Of a stretch of 44,078 nt of DNA, positions 1 through 7,019 are shown piece by piece (the first letter of the stretch is position 1; each line of letters starts with the position of its first letter). Position numbers and translations under genes: made by a program. The stretch covers positions 1 to 44,078 of the forward strand of contig CAUAFT010000019.1 of the NCBI GenBank assembly GCA_958428365.1. Reading direction: 5' to 3'. The notes under the pieces are model-generated. The model was not told the DNA's origin, did not search any database, and was given only the letters and a program-made list of their open reading frames with translations. Source of the stretch: an uncultured Lachnospiraceae bacterium. Its GTDB lineage: Bacteria; Bacillota; Clostridia; Lachnospirales; Lachnospiraceae.

Positions 1-29
1 GTAATTTTATCTTACATCAGTTTGAAGGT

Positions 30-134
30 TTACACAAACTTTGGGATACTCCCATTCATTTTACCACTTTTCTTTGTCTTTGGTATGCCAAGAAGTTCCC
101 TTAATGCAGTTTCAAGTTTTCTATTTTTTGCCAT
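30..134 (-). CDS. possible 34-residue basic peptide
   Basis: A short reading frame runs from an ATG at 134 to a TAA at 30. It begins MAKNRKLETALRELLGIP and is rich in lysine, with a weak purine-rich stretch (GAAAGA) about 5 bases before the start. It lies just downstream of hicB on the same strand, separated by 50 bases. I do not recognise it. It could be a real small gene, the end of the HicAB transcript, or the remnant of a longer gene. Confidence 0.25.
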   Translation of the reverse strand: MAKNRKLETALRELLGIPKTKKSGKMNGSIPKFV

Positions 135-184
135 TTAATCTTTCAACAATATTTTCATATATCTTCTTTATAATATTTTTCTCC

Positions 185-520
185 TTACACTCCAACCATA
201 TTTCTAATAGCTTCCTCTACAGCAGCGTTTAAGCTTTTCCCATGCTCAATCGCATACACAGCAATATTCCGATGAAGTTCTGGGCTGATCCTGACATTAA
301 ATGTTCCTTTATACGGTTGTTCTGGCTGTACATTGCGCTCTTCACAATCTTTTAAATATTCATCAATTACATTTTTAAAATCCTGCTCTAATTCCTGTAC
401 TGAATCACCTTCGTATGACAACAAAGATTTTATACCAATTACTTTTCCGAAAAGGCAGCTATCTTCCTTGGAATATTCCACCGTTCCATTATAATTCTTA
501 TATGATAATAAATTGCTCAT
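185..520 (-). CDS. hicB: HicB-family antitoxin
   Basis: This 111-residue protein has the HicB layout: an N-terminal partial RNase H-like fold (about residues 5-65, including the SLLSYEGDSVQELEQDF stretch) and a C-terminal ribbon-helix-helix DNA-binding part (about 72-108, TFNVRISPELHRNIAVYA). HicB proteins bind and neutralise HicA mRNA interferases, and the complex represses its own promoter. The gene overlaps the stop of hicA by four bases (ATGA), so the two are translationally coupled with the toxin gene first. The palindrome upstream of hicA (816-833) is the obvious operator. The family assignment is firm; activity is inferred. Confidence 0.85.
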   Translation of the reverse strand: MSNLLSYKNYNGTVEYSKEDSCLFGKVIGIKSLLSYEGDSVQELEQDFKNVIDEYLKDCEERNVQPEQPYKGTFNVRISPELHRNIAVYAIEHGKSLNAAVEEAIRNMVGV

Positions 521-768
521 AACAGACCATCCTTTCTTAACTTCTCTATAACTTGATCTAATACATATCGTTTTAATATTCCGCTTGGATGTGGCTTATG
601 GAAATTGATTACTTCATTTGAATCTTCTTTGACAAACTTTACTCCTGATCCAGTTCCACCTTGTTTTAATTCATATCCAAAATATGATAGCAAAGATGTC
701 ATTTCATCAAATGTAAAATCTTTTGGTTTCTTCAAAAGTCTATCTATCAGTTTATCCTTCTTACTCAT
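517..768 (-). CDS. hicA: HicA-family mRNA interferase toxin
   Basis: This 83-residue basic protein matches the HicA dsRNA-binding-like fold: an amphipathic first helix, the strand pair around YELKQGGTGSGVKF, the segment INFHKPHPSGILKRYVL, and a last helix ending LRKDGLL. HicA cleaves mRNA and is held inactive by HicB. The usual GSH histidine of many HicA toxins is absent here (GSG at that place), while the HKPHP motif is kept. This looks like the subfamily with TGS(R/G) in that position rather than a dead enzyme. It is the first gene of the hicAB pair, and an AAAGGAG-type site precedes the ATG at 768. Confidence 0.85.
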   Translation of the reverse strand: MSKKDKLIDRLLKKPKDFTFDEMTSLLSYFGYELKQGGTGSGVKFVKEDSNEVINFHKPHPSGILKRYVLDQVIEKLRKDGLL

Positions 769-790
769 TTACGGTTTCTCCTTTGTATAT

Positions 791-833
791 ATTATACTGG
801 AATTGACTTAAATATGCAACTATTTTTAGTTGC
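791..833 (-). promoter_or_regulatory. hicAB promoter with palindromic operator
   Basis: On the minus strand a -35 TTGCAT (814-819) and a -10 TATAAT (791-796) are separated by 17 bases. A perfect inverted repeat GCAACTA-N4-TAGTTGC (816-833) overlaps the -35. This is a typical autorepression arrangement for a HicB protein with a ribbon-helix-helix domain. Confidence 0.7.
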
Positions 834-938
834 TATAATTATTGAATAGTTAAAGCTCCCTTTGCCAACATTTTTCTTGATTTGTTTTATAGTGAATGTT
901 ATTCTTGAGAAAAGAAAGGCGGGAATTAAAAATCATTA

Positions 939-1532
939 ATGATTGGCTCGCCATTTATGAAGAACCTCTTTATAAAGCATGGAACACGAATCAATAGAAC
1001 TATGACAAGCATCCAATATCAACTAATCCGAAGCAACCGCAAAACCATCACAATAACAATCAATACAGACGGAACCATCCTTGTAAAAGCGCCAAATTCT
1101 GTCTCAAAAAAAAGAATAGACGAGATAGTAAAAAACAAATCTGACTGGATTACAACACGTCTCGAACATCAAAAAAGCCGCCGAACCTTCACCGAAGAAG
1201 AAATCACCTATTACCGGAAAAAAGCAAAAATAGTTTTCGCTGAACGCCTTCATTTTTACGAACCGCAGATAGGCGTACACGCGAACGGACTTCGTATCAA
1301 AGACCAAAAGACAAGATGGGGAAGCTGTAGCAGTAAAGGCAATATCAACCTCAACTGGCGTTTAATCCTTGCCCCACAGGAAGTCATGGACTATGTCATC
1401 ATCCATGAACTCTGCCATCTAAAAGAAATGAACCACTCCAAAGCCTTCTGGGACCTGGTCGAAGCTCACTGCCCGGACTATAAAAAACAAAAACAATGGC
1501 TCAAAGAAAATACGGCCCGGCTTGGATGTTAA
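939..1532 (+). CDS. YgjP-like (DUF45/SprT-type) metallopeptidase
   Basis: The protein ends with the zincin signature HELCHLKEMNHSKAFW preceded by TRWGSCSSKGNINLNWRLILAP, which together define the YgjP/DUF45 family. The two histidines and the glutamate of HExxH plus the downstream H of NHSKAFW are the expected zinc ligands and catalytic base. The usual family length is 170-240 residues, so this is full length. The start is uncertain: ATG codons at 939, 957 and 1002 are in frame, and the conserved region only begins after the last (MTSIQYQLIR). The purine-rich stretch AAAGGCGGG (914-922) favours one of the first two. The next gene starts 38 bases after the stop. The physiological substrate of this family is unknown. 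Confidence 0.85.
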   Translation: MIGSPFMKNLFIKHGTRINRTMTSIQYQLIRSNRKTITITINTDGTILVKAPNSVSKKRIDEIVKNKSDWITTRLEHQKSRRTFTEEEITYYRKKAKIVFAERLHFYEPQIGVHANGLRIKDQKTRWGSCSSKGNINLNWRLILAPQEVMDYVIIHELCHLKEMNHSKAFWDLVEAHCPDYKKQKQWLKENTARLGC

Positions 1533-1570
1533 GCTCACCCAACACCTGTCGAACAAATGAGGAGAATCAA

Positions 1571-2242
1571 ATGTATAAAATATTTATCGTGGAAGACGAC
1601 GAAATCATCGCCAGAACCATCAAAGAACACCTGAATGTATGGGACTATGACGTACACTGTGTACAAGATTTTTCCAATGTAATGACTGAATTTGCGAAGT
1701 TTGATCCGCAGCTGGTGCTTATGGACATTGCTCTGCCCTTTTTCAATGGATACCACTGGTGCAGTGAGATCCGAAAAGTCTCGAAAGTGCCGGTGATCTT
1801 CCTATCCTCCGCCTCGGACAACATGAACATCGTAATGGCAGTCAACATGGGAGCCGACGATTTCATCTCCAAACCCTTTGATCTGGAAGTGCTTACGGTA
1901 AAGATACAGGCGATGCTTCGACGGAGTTATGATTTTGCGGGAAAAAGCCGGATTTTAGAGCATCGAGGGGCAATTTTGAATCTTACGGAGACCACCCTGA
2001 CCTATCAGGAGGAGAAGGCGGAGCTGACGAAAAATGAATTTCGTATTCTGCAGGTTCTCATGGAAAATAAGGAAAAGGTAGTGTCCAGAGACACCCTGAT
2101 GACAAAGCTCTGGGAAAGTGATGATTATGTAGATGAGAATACCCTGTCTGTGAATGTGAATCGGCTGAGGAAAAAATTAGAAGCCATTGGTCTTGCGGAT
2201 TTTATTATCACAAAGAAAGGAATCGGGTATCGGTTGGGATGA
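1571..2242 (+). CDS. OmpR-family response regulator, BceR-like
   Basis: A 223-residue regulator with a receiver domain (about 1-115, acidic pocket EDD at 8-10, phosphoacceptor Asp52 in VLMDIALPF) and a C-terminal winged helix (ELTKNEFRILQVLMENKEKVVSRDTL, then VNVNRLRKKLE). The start at 1571 is chosen because GAGGAG lies 8 bases upstream and the receiver begins there; a longer frame from 1496 runs into the preceding gene. The stop overlaps the sensor kinase start (ATGA). With the kinase and the transporter at 15166 it would form a BceRS-BceAB module that senses and removes cell-envelope peptide antibiotics. A mobile element now separates the two halves. Confidence 0.92.
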   Translation: MYKIFIVEDDEIIARTIKEHLNVWDYDVHCVQDFSNVMTEFAKFDPQLVLMDIALPFFNGYHWCSEIRKVSKVPVIFLSSASDNMNIVMAVNMGADDFISKPFDLEVLTVKIQAMLRRSYDFAGKSRILEHRGAILNLTETTLTYQEEKAELTKNEFRILQVLMENKEKVVSRDTLMTKLWESDDYVDENTLSVNVNRLRKKLEAIGLADFIITKKGIGYRLG

Positions 2243-3243
2243 AAATATGGTTCTATTATTGTAAACGCAACATACGATGGATTGCCCTGTCTCTCATCAA
2301 TCTTTTTACCATGTCCATTATTATACAGTTAAATGGAATTGCAATTTCTGAATGGGCTTACGGGGCAGTTCTGTGTCTCTTTTTTATATTGGTGATAGGA
2401 GCATTGGATTTTGTTTTTTATTATCAGAAGCACAGACGTATTCTGGAGGCAAAAAAAGTGATCCAAATATCCGTGAATGCATTAGAAATGCCAGGAGATC
2501 AGATTGAAGAGGATTACCAGGAACTGTTGCGTCTGGTACATGAGGACCGGGTAAAGGCGGTAAATGATCTGCAGAACCGAAAGAAAGACCTGGTGGAGTA
2601 TTATACGATGTGGGTACACCAGATCAAGACACCGATTGCGGCTATGCGTTTGCTGCTGCAGGCGGAGGATACGCCTCAGAACAGGGAGATGGCGGAGGAG
2701 CTGTTTCAGATCGAACAGTATGTGGAGATGGCGCTGCACTATACGAGATTGGATTCTGAGAGTTCAGATTTTCTGATACAGTGGTATGAACTGGATGGGA
2801 TCGTCCGGGAAGCAGTTCGAAAATATGCCAGAGTATTTATTCGGAAAAAAATCAATCTCAACTATCAGCCTTTGAAGGTTCAGGTATTGACGGATGAAAA
2901 ATGGCTGGAATTTGTCATCGAACAGATCCTCTCTAATGCCGTCAAATATACACAGAAGGGAACTGTATCTATTTATATGGAAGATGAAAGAACCATTGTT
3001 ATCGAAGATACGGGAATTGGAATCCGCCCGGAGGATCTGCCAAGGGTCTGTGAAAAAGGCTATACGGGCTATAACGGACATACGGACAAACGTTCTACAG
3101 GCATCGGACTCTATCTATGTAAACGTATCCTGAAAAAACTCTCTCATTCCATAGAGATAGATTCTGAGCTTGGAAAAGGTACTCGTGTGAAAATCGGACT
3201 GATAGTAGAAGACAAAAATAAAAGGTTTTATGAAAATATGTGA
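2239..3243 (+). CDS. intramembrane-sensing histidine kinase, BceS-like
   Basis: A 334-residue kinase with two closely spaced transmembrane helices near the N-terminus (about 15-34 and 40-62) and almost no extracellular loop, as in BceS-type kinases that take their signal from the partner ABC transporter. The H-box is WVHQIKTPIAAMRLLL with His127, the N-box EQILSNAVKYT, and the ATP lid contains EDTGIGI and STGIGLYLCKRIL. Its last codons and stop lie inside the left 45-bp direct repeat of the mobile element, so integration has left the C-terminus (ending RFYENM) intact or only slightly altered. The length is normal for the family. Confidence 0.92.
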   Translation: MKIWFYYCKRNIRWIALSLINLFTMSIIIQLNGIAISEWAYGAVLCLFFILVIGALDFVFYYQKHRRILEAKKVIQISVNALEMPGDQIEEDYQELLRLVHEDRVKAVNDLQNRKKDLVEYYTMWVHQIKTPIAAMRLLLQAEDTPQNREMAEELFQIEQYVEMALHYTRLDSESSDFLIQWYELDGIVREAVRKYARVFIRKKINLNYQPLKVQVLTDEKWLEFVIEQILSNAVKYTQKGTVSIYMEDERTIVIEDTGIGIRPEDLPRVCEKGYTGYNGHTDKRSTGIGLYLCKRILKKLSHSIEIDSELGKGTRVKIGLIVEDKNKRFYENM

Positions 3244-3281
3244 AGATATAAACAGAACACCTATCTTACAAAATCGTAAGA
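3237..3281 (+). repeat. attL: left 45-bp direct repeat of the IME
   Basis: 44 of 45 bases match 15010-15054; the single difference is T at 3274 against A at 15047. The repeat contains the end of the sensor kinase gene and the inverted repeat TTACA-AAAT-CGTAA (3266-3279), a slightly altered copy of the operator kept at the right end. Confidence 0.85.
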
Positions 3282-3337
3282 TGTAAAAGTATGGAAATCC
3301 TTGTAAAATCAACAAAAATTAGAAGTATTTAATTATC

Positions 3338-3357
3338 ATTACACCAAGTTTACACCA
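3338..3357 (+). promoter_or_regulatory. left integrase arm-type sites
   Basis: ATTACACCA (3338-3346) and TTTACACCA (3349-3357) lie just inside attL, in the same orientation as three copies just inside attR. Short repeats at both ends of Tn916-like elements are bound by the N-terminal domain of the integrase. That role here is inferred from position and repetition. Confidence 0.55.
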
Positions 3358-3427
3358 TGAGAAAGAGCCTATATGTGATAAAATAATAAGAGACAAATTA
3401 TTCGATGATGACTTGTCTCTTATTGCT

Positions 3428-3877
3428 TTATTTATGAATATTATCTGGATAAGAGAAATATTTTAAACGCAATTCTATAAGTGCTTGTTCATATCCTAGA
3501 ACGCGTGAAAGTTGTTCAGTTGTCAATGTGTTATTTTCTATTATAGCTTCATCTGGAATTAACAAGTTTATGGCGAATGTATTTGCTTCCAGTTCAAATT
3601 TATCTATTGAAAAGAGCGTAACGTTACGAAGAAATAAAGTATTGGAGTCAGGATGTATAATAGCGTGTCCAAGTTCATGTGCACAAGTAAATTTTTTCAT
3701 TCTATAATTGAGGTTACAGTTAATATGTATCTGCTTCATTCTTAATGGCTTATTATAGTAACCGTTAATCGTTCCAAGTTCTTCATATAATATGGAAATA
3801 TTCATAGCGTCTGCTAATTCAAATGGATTAGATGTCCCATATTTTTTTACTATTTTTGTGATGGTATCATTAATCAG
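3428..3877 (-). CDS. ImmA/IrrE-family metallopeptidase
   Basis: The protein carries the zincin motif CAHELGHAIIH and the downstream ELEANTFAINLLIP typical of ImmA/IrrE proteases, which in ICEBs1 cleave the repressor ImmR and trigger excision. The first ATG is at 3805, but the reading frame is open upstream and encodes a family-like N-terminus (TKIVKKYGTSNPFELADAMN). A strong site AGGAGGGG lies 8 bases before an in-frame CTG at 3877. I therefore place the start at 3877 (149 residues) and accept a rare CTG, or the ATT one codon later. The ribosome site overlaps the stop of the repressor gene, so the pair is coupled. Its likely target is the product of 3896-4321. Confidence 0.8.
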   Translation of the reverse strand: MINDTITKIVKKYGTSNPFELADAMNISILYEELGTINGYYNKPLRMKQIHINCNLNYRMKKFTCAHELGHAIIHPDSNTLFLRNVTLFSIDKFELEANTFAINLLIPDEAIIENNTLTTEQLSRVLGYEQALIELRLKYFSYPDNIHK

Positions 3878-3895
3878 AACTCGTTCCCCTCCTTT

Positions 3896-4321
3896 TTAAT
3901 CTTTGTTTTTATATTTCTTGGGTGTAAATTTTGCTTTTGCGTTTATTTTTGCGATTCGTAAACTGTTTTCAAGACTTGCTTTGAGTAGTTCCTTTGTTTC
4001 ATCATCTAAAGGTTCACCAGAAAACATCAATGCATCTTGTGAGTATTCAAGCTGGGCTAAAGTGTTCTCAAGTGTTTTAGCAATATCTTTTTCGTCTTTT
4101 GGATTTAGTTGTAAAGTTGTTTCTATAGAGTTATTTCCGGTCATTAAATAATCAACAGTTACTCCAAAATAATCAGCAATTTTTTGAAGGGTTTGTGTAG
4201 ATGGAACACTACGACCGTTCTTCCAATTACTTAAAGAGGTTTGTGTCACACCTGCCTCTTTTGAAACGCGATAAGAACTTACACCATTTTTTTGTAAAAG
4301 TTGTTCAAATATTTCATACAT
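3896..4321 (-). CDS. XRE-family repressor, ImmR-like
   Basis: A 141-residue protein with an N-terminal helix-turn-helix (about residues 8-62: YRVSKEAGVTQTSLSNWKNGR, then LQKIADYFGVTVDYLMTG) and a helical charged C-terminus. It is followed at once by an ImmA-like protease and faces a divergent Cro-like gene. This is the arrangement of ICEBs1 and related elements, where the repressor keeps excision genes silent until it is cleaved. A GGAAGGA site precedes the ATG. The palindromes between 4351 and 4400 are its probable operators. Confidence 0.85.
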   Translation of the reverse strand: MYEIFEQLLQKNGVSSYRVSKEAGVTQTSLSNWKNGRSVPSTQTLQKIADYFGVTVDYLMTGNNSIETTLQLNPKDEKDIAKTLENTLAQLEYSQDALMFSGEPLDDETKELLKASLENSLRIAKINAKAKFTPKKYKNKD

Positions 4322-4350
4322 TTTTTGTCATCCTTCCACAAAAAGACAAT

Positions 4351-4436
4351 ACTTTTGCAAAAGTTAGTAAAAACACTTGACTACTTCCGCAAAATGAAGT
4401 AACATATAGTTACACAAACGAAAGCAAAACGGTTTG
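4351..4436. promoter_or_regulatory. divergent control region of the IME with repeated operators
   Basis: A perfect 14-bp palindrome ACTTTTGCAAAAGT (4351-4364) and a related site ACTTCCGCAAAATGAAGT (4383-4400) start 32 bases apart, about three helical turns. Rightward: TTGACT (4377-4382), 17-base spacer, TAACAT. Leftward: TTGCGG, 17 bases, TACTAA. Each operator therefore overlaps a promoter element. A further inverted repeat, ACAAAC (4413-4418) with GTTTGT (4431-4436), follows. This is a lambda-like switch between the ImmR-like and Cro-like genes. Confidence 0.6.
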
Positions 4437-4543
4437 TAACTTTTGAAATGTGATGTGCTTTTTTATTGTTAATTTTGTTTATGAAAGTATATCACATATT
4501 GAAAGTAATATCAATACAATTACTTACGGAAGGTGGTGTAATT

Positions 4544-4750
4544 TTGTACAAAAAATTTGCTGAATTGTTGGAGAAAACTAATAAAACAACATATCAGGTA
4601 GCAAAGGACACAGGTATAGGTCAAAATATTTTTTCAAACTGGAAAAAAGGTCGAAGCAAACCCAAAGCTGAAAAGCTGAAAATTTTGGCGGATTACTTCG
4701 GTGTATCCGTTGACTACTTCTTAGAGGATAGCACAGAAGCTGTCCAATAA
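4544..4750 (+). CDS. small XRE-family regulator, Cro-like
   Basis: A 68-residue protein that is almost entirely a helix-turn-helix domain: YQVAKDTGIGQNIFSNWKKG followed by KLKILADYFGVSVDYFLED. It resembles the DNA-binding half of the divergent repressor at 3896-4321, so the two probably recognise related operators. I take the TTG at 4544 as the start because GGAAGGTGG lies a few bases upstream and the conserved domain begins there. The frame is open to an ATG at 4466, but those extra residues are not domain-like. It probably opposes the repressor or regulates the rightward operon. Confidence 0.75.
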   Translation: MYKKFAELLEKTNKTTYQVAKDTGIGQNIFSNWKKGRSKPKAEKLKILADYFGVSVDYFLEDSTEAVQ

Positions 4751-4765
4751 AACGGACTCGAAAAA

Positions 4766-4931
4766 GAATGTTACCAGACAGCCTGCAATGCAGACCTGAT
4801 TCAATCTCCTTCTTTTGTTAGGTTTTATTATAACAGTTACTATCTATTTTTTTCATACGGGTTATGGCAAAAAACTTCCCAGCATACAGGTTTGTGACCG
4901 GAAAAAAATTGCAGGCTGTCTGGTAACATTC
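4766..4931. repeat. 166-bp unit with perfect 24-bp terminal inverted repeats
   Basis: Bases 4766-4789 and 4908-4931 are perfect inverted copies, 24 bases each (left arm starts GAATGTTACCAGACAGCC). The interior is AT-rich, has no reading frame, and holds a T7 run. A-runs flank both ends. It could be a miniature inverted-repeat transposable element with an A-rich target duplication, or the closing stem of a large RNA formed with the hairpins that follow. Confidence 0.6.
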
Positions 4932-4947
4932 AAAAAAAAATAGTTAT

Positions 4948-5241
4948 CCTGTCCGGTTGGAATAAGACCGTAGCATTAAAGCAGGACAGGAGATCGTCTA
5001 CAACTATGAAGTTGGGGACGTAAAAAAAGAAGGCTCCTACGACGGCAATCGTAAAAGCCTTCCGGGAAACATAGAAATGTTCCTACATACAAAATTATTT
5101 TAGAACATTTCCAGAAAGGATTCAATCGAATCCTGAAAGTTCCCAAAGAAAATTTTACCGTCTGGCAGTGAAACAGAAAGCCAGTCGCTCAGGGAGAAAA
5201 ATTATCCCATTGTACTTTGAAAACTGAATGCAACCGCATGG
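4948..5241. other. array of six consecutive inverted repeats, no gene
   Basis: Between the Cro-like gene and the gene at 5409 no convincing reading frame is seen. Instead there are successive inverted repeats: CCTGTCC/GGACAGG (4948-4990), GAAGGCT/AGCCTTC (5029-5062), GAAATGTTC/GAACATTTC (5074-5111), AGGATTC/GAATCCT (5117-5134), CTGGC/GCCAG (5162-5184) and CCCAT/ATGGG (5206-5241). With the 24-bp pair upstream this suggests a large structured RNA or a single-strand replication or processing region. Nothing is recognised in 5242-5408 apart from the ribosome site of the next gene. Confidence 0.45.
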
Positions 5242-5408
5242 GAGGAAGGCATGAAACATAGGGCTTTTCAAAAAAATCTAATCAGACGGACGAATAAAAC
5301 ATGACGGGAATAAGAGTTAGTTACAATATTGCAACTGGAAGAGGGGACGGAAAATAACCAAAATCTAATAATACTCAAAATATATAAGAGAAAAGAGGAA
5401 ATTGAAAG

Positions 5409-5840
5409 ATGAGTGAAAGAGAGTTATATAAACAGTTACTTCCGCAAATAATAGAAACAATTGTTCTCTTAAGCCGTTTAAATGAAAAAGATTACATCGA
5501 GTGGAGAGAGGCATATTTAAAAGAAATCCGGGGACGGAAAGGTGAAGCCTTTGGGCAGAAAATCCTTACCATCATAGAGGTATTCTTATACTACGATAAA
5601 GAGCCCACGGGTGTGGAAATTATCTATGAGTATTTTTCTAAATATTTAGAAGATGAACCCGATACCATCTATGAAGTGGAAAAAGCGGAGAGGGCATATC
5701 TGGAATACGTTAACCGGATGGATGAAAAGCAACAGCTTGACTTATATTTTCTTGCAGATAAATGCATGATGGCATACAGAAAGCAGGGGTTCATCAATGG
5801 ATTCCGCTATGCAAAAAGACTTTTGATGACACAGGAATAG
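5409..5840 (+). CDS. hypothetical helical protein of the IME
   Basis: A 143-residue acidic, predicted all-helical protein with no signal peptide or membrane segment. It starts at the ATG at 5409, preceded by GAAAAGAGGAAATTGAAAG. I do not recognise a family. Features are a charged N-terminal helix (MSERELYKQLLPQIIETIVLL), a central aromatic-rich stretch and a C-terminus rich in tyrosine and lysine. It is the first gene after the hairpin array and precedes the secreted-protein genes, but a separate promoter lies between, so it may not share their expression. Confidence 0.6.
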   Translation: MSERELYKQLLPQIIETIVLLSRLNEKDYIEWREAYLKEIRGRKGEAFGQKILTIIEVFLYYDKEPTGVEIIYEYFSKYLEDEPDTIYEVEKAERAYLEYVNRMDEKQQLDLYFLADKCMMAYRKQGFINGFRYAKRLLMTQE

Positions 5841-5845
5841 TTCTT

Positions 5846-5874
5846 ATTACAAAATATTCCAGTTATGCTATAAT
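5846..5874 (+). promoter_or_regulatory. promoter of the surface-protein genes
   Basis: ATTACA (5846-5851), a 17-base spacer and a consensus TATAAT (5869-5874) lie 32 bases before the start of the gene at 5907. Confidence 0.55.
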
Positions 5875-5906
5875 AGAACCCAGAAAAAGAAGGGAGCGTA
5901 CAGCTT

Positions 5907-6959
5907 ATGAAGAAGAATACGATCGTTGCAATCATAACCGGAGCAGTTATCCTTGCCGGAGGGATCGGCGGTCTCGCCTGGAAGGAATACAACCGTTTTG
6001 AGCCAAAGCAGGAAACCGTCACCGTGGAGCTGGGGGATAAGTTCAAGACCGACCCGGCAGCCTACATAGACGCAGGTGAAAAAGCGTTGTCTGAGACTAA
6101 GCTGGACGCTTCCGGCTTAGACATGGAAAAGACAGGGATCTATACCCTCACCGCAAGCTGGAAGGATAAAAAAATAAATATCAAAGTGAAAGTCGCCGAT
6201 ACCACAGCGCCCACCGTCAAGCTGAAAGAGACAGAGTTCCAGACTACCATTGGAACAGCTATCCCGGCAGGGGACATCATAGAGAAGATGGAAGATAAAG
6301 CAGGAATTAAAGAAGTATCTTTTGACCAGGGCACAGAAAAAACAGGGACCGACAGCAAAGACCTTTTAGATCAGGTGTCCTTAAGATGTGAAGAAGTCGG
6401 AACCCAGACCATACAGGTTATCGTGACGGATAATAATGGAAACGAGACCAAAAAGAAGATCAAAGTCAAGGTGATCGAAGATTACTTAGCCCACGTCAGC
6501 GGAATACAGGATATCACCATCACCGAAGGGGAAACGCCGGACTGGATGGAGGGTATCACCGCAGATGAAAAAGTACTGGAAGTTACAGCGGACGCGTCCG
6601 CAGTGGACGTTGGCACACCGGGGGAATACACCCTGACATATATCATCAAAGGGGATGATAACGAGACCATGGTAGAACAGGAAGTGAAAGTCACCGTTAA
6701 GAAGAAAGTGGTACAGCAGAAACAGGCAAGTACCAACAACGGTAACAGTACGGGAAGTTCTGGTGGTGAGTCTGCTTCGGCTAGTTCATCGGAGAGTGCA
6801 AGCGGCGGTTCTTCAAATAATGGAGAGAGTAGCACCAATGATACTTGGTCAGTTCCGATAACTAAAACAGGAGAAGGAATAGCGGAAGATACTGGGATAC
6901 ATTGGGAAAGTTACGAAGAAATATATATAGATTCAGAAGGAAATCCTGTAAATCCATAA
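5907..6959 (+). CDS. membrane-anchored extracellular protein with Ig-like domains
   Basis: A 350-residue protein with an N-terminal signal anchor (MKKNTIVAIITGAVILAGGI) that lacks an obvious cleavage site. Three beta-rich repeats of the bacterial Ig-like (DUF5011/HYR-like) kind follow: about 32-95, 97-190 (starting DTTAPTVKLKE) and 195-270. A low-complexity Ser/Gly/Asn linker (about 275-312) leads to a short conserved-looking tail (ITKTGEGIAEDTGIHWESYE). There is no LPXTG motif. GGGAGCG precedes the ATG. It sits just upstream of the giant wall-anchored adhesin, separated by a terminator hairpin, and is probably made with it as a surface pair. Confidence 0.7.
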   Translation: MKKNTIVAIITGAVILAGGIGGLAWKEYNRFEPKQETVTVELGDKFKTDPAAYIDAGEKALSETKLDASGLDMEKTGIYTLTASWKDKKINIKVKVADTTAPTVKLKETEFQTTIGTAIPAGDIIEKMEDKAGIKEVSFDQGTEKTGTDSKDLLDQVSLRCEEVGTQTIQVIVTDNNGNETKKKIKVKVIEDYLAHVSGIQDITITEGETPDWMEGITADEKVLEVTADASAVDVGTPGEYTLTYIIKGDDNETMVEQEVKVTVKKKVVQQKQASTNNGNSTGSSGGESASASSSESASGGSSNNGESSTNDTWSVPITKTGEGIAEDTGIHWESYEEIYIDSEGNPVNP

Positions 6960-6971
6960 ATTATAGAAAAG

Positions 6972-7003
6972 AAAAAAGTCATGTTTATTACATGGCTTTT
7001 TTT
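6972..7003 (+). terminator. terminator-like hairpin between the two surface-protein genes
   Basis: AAAAAAGTCATGT (6972-6984) pairs with ACATGGCTTTTTT (6990-7002) through one T-G pair and ends in a T-run. The ribosome site of the giant gene begins only about ten bases later and no new promoter fits in between, so the hairpin probably acts as a partial terminator. Confidence 0.65.
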
Positions 7004-7019
7004 ATTGAAAGGAGAACAA

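Noticed and set aside
4978..5100. Possible short coding remnant (AGQEIVYNYEVGDVKKEG in one frame)
   Set aside because: It has no start signal, is not continued upstream, and coincides with several perfect inverted repeats, so structure explains it better than coding.
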